A DNA stretch of 64,000 bases from Musa acuminata AAA Group (Eukaryota; Streptophyta; Magnoliopsida; Zingiberales; Musaceae), in NCBI RefSeq assembly GCF_036884655.1, contig NC_088354.1, positions 19,206,001-19,270,000 of the forward strand. Reading direction: 5' to 3'. A program made the translations under genes and the position numbers. This document shows positions 1 to 9,446 of this stretch, in pieces. The stretch's first letter is position 1. Each line of letters begins with the position of its first letter. The notes under the pieces are model-generated. The model saw only the letters and a program-made list of their open reading frames with translations, was not told the origin of the DNA and ran no database searches.

Positions 1-249
1 ATGTCCACTTTGCACGTCGTGTGCTCATCACCTGCGATGACAATCGGATCACAAGAAAGATAAATTGAAGGATTCTAATCAGTTATCATAGGTTATGCAG
101 TTCCATCTCATCTTATTACCAATAGACTCTAAAACAACGTTACTGATTCATTGATCGTGTCTCCAGTAGATTCAAACAATCGGAGGGAAAGAATAAAAGC
201 TCTTTTATCCGATACATGTGTACTAAGAGAAAGGAAATGAAGACAAGGA

Positions 250-254
<5 letters not shown>

Positions 255-280
<26 letters not shown>
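255..280. repeat. (GA)n microsatellite
   Basis: About 13 uninterrupted GA units. If the minus-strand gene at 365-574 is real, this tract would lie in its first intron. Confidence 0.95.
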
Positions 281-364
281 TATTGGAGTGTGTAAACTAA
301 ATGTCTATCTTATACAGATTAGATTCTACAGTATGAATCTTGAGTGCAAATTTGTAGTAAAATC

Positions 365-574
365 TCAGCTTTGAGTTCTACAAAACCCTAAAAACTTAAT
401 CATGCGTGCAAAAGCTAAATGTAAGCTGGTACAATAAAGTATAATGAACAATATCAAACATACACCCAAGTGCACATATAAAAAGGTAGAGAGATCATCA
501 TATATATGAAGAGTACCCTCGCTGGGGTGAAAGAGCAGGAAAGCGATTAAGATGATTCCCAAAAATGACTTCAT
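365..574 (-). CDS. Possible first exon of a small secreted protein gene (unrecognised)
   Basis: A 69-codon frame on the minus strand starts with a signal-peptide-like stretch: Met-Lys, then about 13 mostly hydrophobic residues (FLGIILIAFLLF), then a Ser-Glu-Gly that could be a cleavage or exon-end region. The ATG at 574 lies about 37 bp downstream of a (CT)n tract (611-654 read on the minus strand), as is common in plant 5' UTRs and core promoters. The later part of the frame reads like intron: AT-rich, with a GTATGT donor-like site near 465-470. An acceptor-like pyrimidine-rich run ending in CAG lies near 31-34, so a second exon could run off the left edge of the window. I do not recognise the protein. 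It could equally be a chance frame. What is seen is the signal-like N-terminus and the CT tract; the gene model is inference. Confidence 0.25.
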   Translation of the reverse strand: MKSFLGIILIAFLLFHPSEGTLHIYDDLSTFLYVHLGVCLILFIILYCTSLHLAFARMIKFLGFCRTQS

Positions 575-608
575 TTTTTGATGCTCAGAACAACAACGTG
601 CCGGTCTT

Positions 609-610
<2 letters not shown>

Positions 611-654
<44 letters not shown>
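611..654. repeat. (GA)n / (CT)n microsatellite
   Basis: About 22 GA units, just upstream of the minus-strand ATG at 574. On that strand it reads as a CT-rich tract, a typical plant 5' UTR or promoter feature. Confidence 0.95.
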
Positions 655-658
<4 letters not shown>

Positions 659-1351
659 TCTACATGCACATAATGAGTTGGCTAAATGAAATAGATCAGG
701 TCTTACATTTTCCTTTCTTCCCTTGGGGAGAAGGATGTAATGGTTTAAATGTCGCATCAAAATGTAGATTTGCATCATTTATGGGAAGCAAGCTTCTAAT
801 TCTTTCCAAATTGGAAAAAGACAACAAATCTTCCTAGATAAGTTAACCTTTATTATACTTCTAGCAGGTTCTCCTCCCTTTTAATATTTTTTTTAGAAAA
901 CAAATGTTTCTTTCCTTCAACATTAGACAGCATGAATCCCTCACCTTTCGAATATGTTCTAATCATACGGATATTTTGTTTTGTGAAGATCCTCTTCCTT
1001 TTGAATTATGTCTACCATCATTGGTATCTTTTTTCTTTTTTTCTTTTTTTCTTTTTGAGGGTAGAGCATATTTGTTTATTAAGGGTAAGCCTTGATATAA
1101 TAGTAAAATATCTCCAGAGATTAGCATTCAAATCACAAAAATAGTTTTTATATATTTAGAGGTAAGATTGAATATATTAGCTCATATGCCTTCTTGAAGC
1201 ATATCTATGCATTCATTATAAATGAATGACAGATGATATTTCTCTATTGTTATGGCACTCTACTTATGATCAGGAATGAAATTGTGAGATAGGTATTATG
1301 ATTTAAATTATAGAGATATTAAATCTACATGATGATATCACATGCTAATAG
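655..1351. other. Non-coding AT-rich DNA
   Basis: Only short frames without recognisable protein. There are T-rich runs near 1020-1060 and no repeat or regulatory signal I can name. Confidence 0.6.
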
Positions 1352-1375
1352 ATAATGCTTAAGCATAATTATAAA
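1352..1375. repeat. 24-bp direct repeat beside an AT microsatellite, copy 1
   Basis: The stretch centred on the palindrome TGCTTAAGCA and followed by TAATTATAAA recurs exactly at 2317-2340. Both copies lie next to a long AT microsatellite. Confidence 0.85.
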
Positions 1376-1380
1376 TTGTA

Positions 1381-1383
<3 letters not shown>

Positions 1384-1421
<38 letters not shown>
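1384..1421. repeat. (TA)n microsatellite
   Basis: About 19 TA units. Confidence 0.95.
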
Positions 1422-1425
<4 letters not shown>

Positions 1426-1466
1426 GAAATATTTTCATAATATTATTCACATGTTTTATAAACTCT

Positions 1467-1468
<2 letters not shown>

Positions 1469-1555
<87 letters not shown>
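1469..1555. repeat. Compound (AC)n(AT)n microsatellite
   Basis: About 20 AC units run directly into about 23 AT units. The AACTCTAAAC just before it also precedes the AT tract at 2351. Confidence 0.95.
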
Positions 1556-1558
<3 letters not shown>

Positions 1559-2316
1559 AAATAACTCATAATCTTATATTCAACAAAATAATTATTAGAT
1601 TTGGTAGTGACACACACATCCAACACATACAAGAAGACACTATTATCATGTGTGTTGTGACGAAGAAAGTTAATGTTATGTCGAGGGTCATTGTATACAA
1701 TCTTTGTCGAACCCTAACACTTGCCTATTATTTTCTTCTTCGTCAAGACATACTTATACAGTAAATACTTATCGCAAGAGCAAATTTAAATCAGATTTAG
1801 ATACTTCTTAATTAATTTTATATATTTAAGTAATTGATCGAATGAAATTAATAGATAGTCCAAAAGATCACATTGATGAAAGCCCAACCCGATCCGAGTC
1901 AATAACAAATGAAAACCCAGGTTATTTTTTTCTATAACTCTGATTCACTTACAAGTGTTCATCCAATTATGATTTTTTGGGCTGCCGTGAAGGTCGAATT
2001 AGTATGATATATGCTCTATCATGATGATGATTGGAGACATATGCACATCAAAAGCATCATGATACCTTTGGGACAAGATGAACTGATGAACAGATGCGCA
2101 ACATGATATCTTTTGATTTCCGAGGAAGATGACAATAAAAAGGAATAGCAATTACATTTTGAATCAACAATTCCAAAGAAATAGATTAATCTTGTTGTTG
2201 GAACTGAATCTTTAATGTTTTATTAGCTTATAGATTGAGCACGAGTTTCATTAAATTTTCAATTTTCTTTACGGACGTCACATAGAAAATATATCTAAAA
2301 AGCTTTCAATCTCAAA
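1556..2316. other. Non-coding DNA
   Basis: No frame with recognisable protein and no clear repeat. Base composition is close to the neighbouring low-copy DNA. Confidence 0.6.
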
Positions 2317-2340
2317 ATAATGCTTAAGCATAATTATAAA
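2317..2340. repeat. 24-bp direct repeat beside an AT microsatellite, copy 2
   Basis: Second exact copy of the 1352-1375 sequence, followed by CTCTAAACC and then the AT tract. Confidence 0.85.
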
Positions 2341-2347
2341 CTCTAAA

Positions 2348-2350
<3 letters not shown>

Positions 2351-2445
<95 letters not shown>
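2351..2445. repeat. Long (AT)n microsatellite
   Basis: About 47 AT units in one run, the longest simple repeat in the window. A minus-strand frame through it encodes only Tyr-Ile repeats and is not a gene. Confidence 0.95.
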
Positions 2446-2446
<1 letters not shown>

Positions 2447-3752
2447 CATATAAATTAATTTATTTTTTAAAATCCATAGTTGGATTAGTTGATCCACTAG
2501 TTCAACTGATGATTGAATAATTTGATACTTAACTATATTATATCTAATGTGAGATAACAAACGGAAGAAAGAATACTGAGTATGTGTAAGAAACTTTTTG
2601 TACAAGCTAATTTGAGAAGTAAATCACATAAGTAATAAGAAGAGATGAGAAAACCATCTCTAGCGGTTTGATTTATAAATTATGACAACTCTTAATTTTT
2701 CATCCCTTGAAATGATAACCTCTAATAATCTTCCTTCAAGACCAAGACCCTTACACAGGCAACTTTTGCACTTCAAAACACACCTCTCTTTACAAGACTC
2801 AACTCAAGAGAAGGATCAAACACAAGATAATTCTCATACTTACGCACTTACAATGATTAATAAGGTTTGTATTCACTTGTTTCAACCTATCAACCTAATA
2901 GGATGGTTATAGGAGCAACAAGTCATTTGAGTTGGTGAGAAAATGGCCAAGGTATCAAAAGACATGTAATACCACCATCAAGACTGAGCAAGATCATCGC
3001 CTAGCATAATTTTAACTCAATTTTAGTTTGCATCTTAATTTATCACCCTAGATCATCGCCTTGCTTCTTAACTCAAGATCATTGCCTAGACATGTAATAG
3101 CACCCCTTTTAGGTAATTACAAAAGTCGGGACAGTACTCCTTCAAATCAAATCAACTCAATTTATCTAAATATTTACTGAAGAGAGGATTAGCCCATTAA
3201 ACTTATCAATTACATTATTCATTATTCTCATGAAACTCTATCGTTTATATATTGACAATCAATTGGCGAAGGAGATTAAAAGACTTGTGTCCATTTGCTC
3301 ATAAATTTTTAAATCCTTTAAAGGATTTAAGATACGCCACATTCTTAGCCTCGCTTGGAAGGATGCAAATTTAATATCAAGACATTAAAGATATCACAAT
3401 TTTTAAGCTACTCATAGTATAATCAAATTTTTTATGCATACCATAATCATCAAATAGGTTAAATATTCAACAAATACAACAATAACTATAGCAAACGTAA
3501 ATAACATGTGAGTCAACTCAAGTAAGATATTAATAAAACTCAACTAATCAACCCAGCTCAACTAAAATATCAATAAAACTCAAGTAGTCAAGAAAATTTA
3601 AGCATGTAAGTAACCAAACCTGTAAGTCATCAATAAGTAAATTATCATTGTCATTAACAAAAAGAGGAGGGTACTCAAATGATCCAATAAAATTTTTAAA
3701 CTTGATATCATGGTATCATAAGCCATTATTGAGTGTTCAAACTTGATATCAT
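2446..3752. other. Non-coding DNA, no gene seen
   Basis: The 76-codon frame at 2682-2912 has no domain I recognise. A 22-bp phrase containing AACTTGATATCATGGTAT occurs twice, near 3699 and 3740, just before the integrase relic. Confidence 0.5.
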
Positions 3753-4028
3753 GGTATTAAATTGTAACTTTTCCATGCTATGGGTTTCTCTTGTTTCATC
3801 ATCAAAATTATTATATGTAATTGAGGAGTATACCAAAAATATGAATAATCTCTTTTACAATACTATTTTTTTTCCTAAAAATTTAACCATAAATTAAACT
3901 ATGTCATCAAAATTTCCAATTGCATTCAAATATTGTGTGGTATGTCGGAAGCTCCTTGAGTAAAGAAATTATGCTTGTATATCTATATTTCATTACAAAA
4001 GTTATCAAAATTGATACTATCAACGGTT
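3753..4028 (-). pseudogene. Relic of a Ty1/copia integrase, copy 1
   Basis: Read on the minus strand from about 4028, one frame gives VDSINFDNFCNEI, a stop, then IYKHNFFTQGAS. This matches the part of copia integrase cores after the second catalytic Asp (the N-F-x-x-F-C-N-E-x-G-I-x-H-x-F-S-x-P region), with stops and without the expected catalytic Glu segment. The rest to 3753 no longer reads as integrase. The whole stretch is repeated at 14265-14536 with roughly 93 percent identity by eye. It is long dead. Whether the two copies come from separate insertions of one defective family or from a local duplication cannot be told here. Confidence 0.6.
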
Positions 4029-4046
4029 GAAGTTTGTATTTATTTG

Positions 4047-4098
4047 TTCTAATTCTAATTCTAATTCTAATTCTAATTCTCATTCTCATTCTAATTCT
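4047..4098. repeat. (TTCTAA)n hexanucleotide repeat
   Basis: About eight imperfect units, with TTCTCA variants at the right end. It directly follows the integrase relic. Confidence 0.9.
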
Positions 4099-4296
4099 GG
4101 GGTAAAAGATGACAAGTTGATACATATAAAGATTTGATTTGTGAGTACTTTTTTGTTCAAAGGACATATAATAGGGTAAAAACCTATAATTAATTAGCAT
4201 TAAATGATTAAAAATACTATGAATCAAGAAAGATTAAAACAAAGGAAAAAGCAATGGAGTTGCGTTTTATGTTGCTTATATCTTTATTGTTTTATG

Positions 4297-4326
4297 CTAT
4301 CTATCTATCTATCTATCTATCTATCT
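4297..4326. repeat. (CTAT)n microsatellite
   Basis: About seven CTAT units. Confidence 0.95.
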
Positions 4327-4401
4327 GGATTCTATATATTTTCAGAAACATTTTTCAGCTTAGGATTATGAAGTTTTTAAAGCTAATTGTCAAAGTAAAC
4401 C

Positions 4402-4442
<41 letters not shown>
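4402..4442. repeat. (GA)n microsatellite with one interruption
   Basis: About 20 GA units, broken once by an AAAG near 4412. Confidence 0.95.
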
Positions 4443-4445
<3 letters not shown>

Positions 4446-5636
4446 TTACAAAATGGGTATTTATTTTGTTATTGGACAAGAGATAGTTGGCGTATTTATT
4501 GCTGGACATCTCTTATGGTGAATTTTTAATATCTCACCGTTATTTAATATCTCAATTACGTCCTCTATAACATGCATCATTTAGCTCAAGATTTGTATAT
4601 TTATAGATTATTAGGGGAGTTTCTCCCATCAAACACATCCTCTAATAAATTATATTATAATATAAATTTTTTTTCTACCGATCACTATCTATCATTAGAA
4701 TCTAATTAGTTATATTATATTTCTTATTCAATTATAGAGAATTCTACTCATTCACATGCCCCGTATGCTCTGATCACAAAATCTGATTTTGTGTTTTCTT
4801 TTTTGGCTAACATTTGTAGCTAAACTCTTTTGTATAACTATTTCCATCTTCATTACGGTCATCTTTTAATGTTTAAACGTGATGGCCACACCATGAAAAG
4901 CATTACTGTTTCAATACACCACTAATAGTTATCAGTGTCAAATATTAAAACAGAAGTCTTAAAGAGTCCTGCGTAAATCAGCCGTCGGTGACCTCTCCAT
5001 CAACCGAAAGCCTTCTGATTGGGTTCAGCATTTGATCAGAATCATTTAGGACTGTAAAATTTCAGACAAGTACAGATGCTTCGAAATTATATTGAGGATC
5101 CATCCAATCCATCACATGTTGACACATACATACCAACCTTTGTAGTTGAGAGAGATGATGTCGCACGTTTAGAGTATTGATCCAAATTTTGGAAAGGAGT
5201 CTTTTAGAATAATGTTATATTCTTTAAGTAAAAGTCCGCTAATAATATTATATATAGACCATAAGCTATTTAGGAAAAGGAAAAGGATGTTAAAAAAAAC
5301 ACCGACCACATCTTTTACCATAAGGTAAATCGTGGGAGCCAAATTCTTTTTTTTTCTATTATTATTTTTAATTTCCTAAATGCAATCACCATAGTGTAGT
5401 CACCGAATTTTTATTTCTATTTCCTAAATATAAAAAATTCCATAACTATCAGTTTCTAATGAGAGCATAATTTACTTCCTAATAAGTGTATCATAAAATG
5501 AAAATATGTTTTTAATCATAAAGACTACTTCCTTTATTGAATGAGCAAATATGGAATAACATAATTATTTGATTAATTATTAAATATAAAAAATAAAAAT
5601 TAGAGTTTCTTTCTTAATTAACATCCTCCCTCCTCT
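4443..5636. other. Non-coding DNA
   Basis: No protein, RNA gene or clear repeat recognised. AT-rich throughout. Confidence 0.55.
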
Positions 5637-5756
5637 TCTATTTAAACGGTATTATGTGCTCCTATTCATTCTAACGGTGACCCTGAAGAGTTTGAGGACG
5701 AGAAGGATCGAGGGACGGAGGACAGTGATCATTTCTTCTCTAGGAGATATGTAAGT
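5637..5756 (+). other. Exon-like stretch ending in a GTAAGT donor site
   Basis: TATTTAAA at about 5639 is followed by an unusually purine-rich, less AT-rich stretch that ends in GATAT and GTAAGT (5751-5756), a near-consensus plant splice donor. One frame is open for about 27 codons and reads as acidic protein (GDPEEFEDEKDRG followed by TEDSDHFF), but no in-frame ATG is visible. It could be a non-coding first exon of a gene lying downstream, a surviving exon of a lost gene, or chance. The F-box gene has its own TATA box at 6638, so it does not need this exon. Confidence 0.25.
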
Positions 5757-6449
5757 CCATTATCTCTTTAATTTAAGTTGAAAACAATAAATTTATGTCG
5801 ATAATCTTTTTATTAAGTTAAAAATATAATTTAATAGTATATATTTTTTTTAACAAAAACTGAGTTACATGATGTAAATTTTAGAATTTACATCATTGAT
5901 TACTTTAAAAATTTTGGAACCTAAATGGGATGAATGATGTAAAATTTAGAATTGCAAAGTTATTGAATTACCTTGAATTCTTTTTGAATTCTAGACATTA
6001 TTTAATGGTAGACTTACAAAATTACCTCGAATGTTGAGAGAATAAAGAACCTATCCTATAAGTAAAGTATTCTCCGACCTATACCACTATGATATGTGAT
6101 GATGAATGTTACATTTGTATTATAGTTATTTTGTGGTTCCTCACTTAAATTTTTTTATAGAGTTGAAGATGAAAATTTATATGTAAGAGGTTGTTCAGTA
6201 TGCTTCAAATATGTTTATTTTTTTAGAGCAACCTCACCTCCTATAGTACTGGAGACTCTGCTCTGTGGCACTACTAAGAAGCTGTAGCTTTCTTAGCTCT
6301 TAGTTTAGGTTGACTAAGACATTTGAAATTTCAGCTTTCGAATAAAATTGGTTTTGACCATTAAATAAATGGCTGTGAATGAACTCACATTTTCATTATC
6401 CTCAATCTGGGTTGCATATGAAAGTTTAGCATATGGGAGACAAATTCAA
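5757..6449. other. Upstream region of the F-box gene
   Basis: AT-rich, with no protein seen. Confidence 0.5.
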
Positions 6450-6600
6450 CTCCTTATATAACTCAAATTTTAGATAAGTTTTTTTATTTATTTGTAAAAG
6501 CATGGAAGAAAAAATCATGAGAATACTCCTTATATAACTCAAATTTTAGATGAGGTTTTTTTTTATTTGTAAAAGCATGGAAGAAAAAAAATCATGATGA
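6450..6600. repeat. Two-copy tandem repeat of about 76 bp
   Basis: The phrase starting TCCTTATATAACTCAAATTT occurs at 6451 and again at 6527. Each copy runs on through TTTGTAAAAGCATGGAAG to ATCATGA, with small differences in the T and A runs. It ends about 40 bp before the TATA box of the F-box gene, so the duplication lies in its proximal promoter. Confidence 0.9.
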
Positions 6601-6637
6601 CAAAATAGCATCACGTTTTTCACGTTCTCATAATGAC

Positions 6638-6646
6638 TATAAATAT
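6638..6646 (+). promoter_or_regulatory. TATA box of the F-box gene
   Basis: CTATAAATA, 140 bp upstream of the ATG at 6778. It would put the transcription start near 6670 and give a 5' UTR of roughly 100 nt. That interval contains a CACGTG G-box-like hexamer at about 6764. Confidence 0.5.
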
Positions 6647-6777
6647 AATTTGAAGATGTGCTTTATTTTTTTTCATCTTCCTCACCCACTCCCCATATTA
6701 GATTAATCTTTTTGTTTTATTTTGTTTTCTTCGTAACTAAGGTATGTCGAATATAATTTACAGCACGTGTACGTACG

Positions 6778-7845
6778 ATGATGGCAAGCAACAAGAAGCA
6801 AGACAAGGAGCAAAAATTGCACAGGACTGAGGATGCCACTACCTACATTCCCATCGATATTATCGAGTTGATATTGATGCAAATGAATCCTAAGAATGCC
6901 GTTCGTCTTAGCACCGCATGTAAAAAGTGGAGGACCACAGCCCCAAGCTACGACCCAACTATGGGGAAAACTCCATGGCTAGTCAAATTCAACCATGATA
7001 ATAAATGCTCATGCATCTTACAAAGTGTGCTCGATGAGGGGACATCATTCGAGATCAGACTCCCAAAACTTTTCCTTCGAAATGCCCTCCATTATTTTAC
7101 CTCTGATGGTTGGTTACTTCGACATTGTAAAGATACCATCTCTCTCTATCATCCATTCTCAAAGGCATTACGGTACCTCCCACCTCTCAAGTCCTCAACG
7201 GCATTTTTTTACATGTCATCATCCCCATCGAACTCTGATTGTGTCGTCCTTGCAAAAGATACCGGACGTTTACTTGTTTGGAGGCCAGGAGATATATCAT
7301 GGACTATAGAGGTAAGTGTGGATTTTGAATATCTTGTGTGGTCAACTGTTAGCTTCCAAGGGCAATTCTATTCTTTACGATGTGACAATGGACAGTTAGT
7401 GTGTTTCGAAATTCTACCATTTCGCATCAAGAACTTGGGAGTAGCACCACCAATGGAACTTCCCATCGTACCTTACTATGGTGGTGTCTTTTTGGTTGAA
7501 TCTTGTGGGAAAATATTGTTGGTCTACGTCAGTAAGATCAAGGAGATCTACCTGTTTGAACTTGATTTAGAGAAAAAAACTTGGATCAAGATGAAGAGCT
7601 TGGGTGATCGAGCATTATTTCTACTTAATTCCTGTTTTTACGGGTATGGGATCTCGGTCTCGGTTGCCGAAACAAAATGTCGTGGCAACAGTATATATTA
7701 TATCGATAGATTAACAAGACAAGTGTTTATTTTAGAAAATCATAACATAAAAGTAATAGTCGAAGAACCAGATCCAGAAAAATCAAATTTTCAGCTTTGG
7801 CTCACTCCAAATTCGATTAGAAATAAGAAACAACAAGTGTTTTAG
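6778..7845 (+). CDS. F-box protein with DUF295 (KIB-type) C-terminal domain
   Basis: An intact, intronless 355-residue protein. Residues 23-60 form an F-box (YIPIDIIELILMQM, then AVRLSTACKKWR), the segment that binds SKP1 in SCF ubiquitin ligases. The remainder reads like the DUF295 beta-propeller-type region: SLGDRALFL at 274-282, SVSVAE at 293 and CRGNSIYYID at 301-310 are the family's signature blocks. The family is large and fast-evolving in plants, and the substrate cannot be named from sequence. The start is the first of two adjacent ATGs, 140 bp after a TATA box; initiation at the second would drop one residue. The stop is TAG. A candidate AATAAA poly(A) signal lies at about 8257, though a nearer unconventional signal is equally possible. 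Length and domain order are normal. It sits 870 bp before the edge of a retrotransposon block. Expression is not shown. Confidence 0.9.
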   Translation: MMASNKKQDKEQKLHRTEDATTYIPIDIIELILMQMNPKNAVRLSTACKKWRTTAPSYDPTMGKTPWLVKFNHDNKCSCILQSVLDEGTSFEIRLPKLFLRNALHYFTSDGWLLRHCKDTISLYHPFSKALRYLPPLKSSTAFFYMSSSPSNSDCVVLAKDTGRLLVWRPGDISWTIEVSVDFEYLVWSTVSFQGQFYSLRCDNGQLVCFEILPFRIKNLGVAPPMELPIVPYYGGVFLVESCGKILLVYVSKIKEIYLFELDLEKKTWIKMKSLGDRALFLLNSCFYGYGISVSVAETKCRGNSIYYIDRLTRQVFILENHNIKVIVEEPDPEKSNFQLWLTPNSIRNKKQQVF

Positions 7846-8714
7846 TTAGTCATGGAGGTTTAATTAGTTTTGTAGTTTCTCTTTATTTTGAAGAAAAAGA
7901 GCATATGACAGCAGTTAATGGACTTTTATACTGATGATTGGCTATGCTTTATTTATTCTATAAGCTTTTTCTATCTTGCATAAATCAAGATTCGGGAAGT
8001 GTACATATGTGTGTGTGTGCATTAGATATCCAGCTCCTTATGTTAATGATCATATTACAACTCTTGAATCTAGTTTTTAACTTTCTCACTTTTGGCAAGA
8101 GATTAATGCATCTATCTCTATTGGTTGAACTTGGATAAACTGACAAAGGGTTTCTTAGAGAGAGAGTCAGGCTGCAAATTTCTTCCCTTATTTGCAAATA
8201 TTTTCTTTTTAGCTTCAGTTTTCCTACAAAAGACAATGCCTCTTTTGTACCTACAAAATAAAATTCTTATAATTATTTAAATATTAGTAGCCAGAGCAAT
8301 CTTAAGTGTATAATAATACCATATATCATGCATAAGCTTACAAATGTAAATTTGATTAAACTCATTTCATTTTAATGAATAAAATGAGATATTCCATTTC
8401 ATTTTATTTTTTTAATCCTTTCATTAACACATGGACTTAATTCAGTTTTGAAATTCATTCTCAACATTAATATTTTTATATTTTAAAATCGATACCAAAC
8501 AAGCTTGAATTCTATAAAATATCAAGACTTCTTTTTGAGTAGCACAAACTTATTTTCATACTAATTGTTATAATATTTAATGGCACTTGGGTAAATTAGT
8601 ATCATAACATTTAAAAACTTGTTCAATACTAATTAAGTAAAGATGCAAGTGTACCGAACAAAATAAGCAAGTTGTGCTTAAATGAGTAAGAATACAAGTG
8701 ACGAGGCACATCAA
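7846..8714. other. 3' flank of the F-box gene
   Basis: AT-rich. It holds a short TGTGTGTG run near 8007 and a GAGAGAGAG near 8157. No further gene is seen before the retrotransposon relic begins. Confidence 0.6.
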
Positions 8715-8720
8715 TTTGTG

Positions 8721-9446
8721 TTTTGAGCAAAAATGAGTTTAATCGTATTTCTATTTGTGAAATAACTTTTGATATTTGGAATGTATTTGAAATCACACAT
8801 AAAGGCACTAGTAGAGTAAAGGATTCTAAGATAAATATTTTGATGCATGATTTTAAATTATTTTGAATGAAGTCATGCGAAACTATTATTGACATATACA
8901 CACGTTTTACGAATGTCGTCAATTGGTTAAAAGCTCTTAGTAAATGTTTTTCAAAATTTTAACATGTTAATAAAATCTTGAGATCTCTTCCAAAGAGTTG
9001 GGACCCTAAAGTAACGGTCACTTAAAAGGCTAAGGACTTAAATAACTTTCCTCTCGAAGAACTTATCAGGTCACTAATAACCTATGAGATAACTTGTAAT
9101 GCTCATGAAGAGCTTGAGACAACATCCCAAAGAACAAGAAGGATTTGAGACTTAGAACAATTAAAGACCACTCAAGCAAAAGCTCAAGCGATGATGAATT
9201 TGAACTCCTCATTATGAAATTTAAAATGTTCATGAAACAAGAATTAAAAACAAAAATAAACTTAAAAATAACACAATTACTTACTATGAATACAAGAAGA
9301 AGAAAACACTTTGGGATGAATCGAGCTCATCCGATGACGAGGGGCAAACCGATGAAGATGAAACAACGAACTTTACCTTAATGGCTCTTGACGATGAGGT
9401 AAATGATTCACCCGAAACTCCCTTAATTTATTTTGAAATTACTTGA
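8721..9446 (+). pseudogene. gag fragment of element A
   Basis: Several frames together match the copia Gag (UBN2-type) core seen intact in element G: NEFNR-like, FDIW-like, HEGTSRVK-like and MKPSETI-like blocks in order. Frameshifts and stops interrupt it. The last part is readable: Tyr-Glu-Tyr-Lys-Lys-Lys where a zinc knuckle would be expected, an acidic Ser-rich stretch (WDESSSSDDEG), and a C-terminus LIYFEIT followed by TGA at 9444-9446. The knuckle is absent and the tail is the one shared with C, J and K. Confidence 0.8.

Noticed and set aside
1325..2605. Frames made of Tyr-Ile and Cys-Val repeats
   Set aside because: These are direct translations of the AT and AC microsatellites.
3907..4227. 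106-codon minus-strand frame with a run of Arg-Ile/Arg-Met repeats
   Set aside because: The repeats are the translation of the TTCTAA hexanucleotide tract, and the rest overlaps the integrase relic in another frame.
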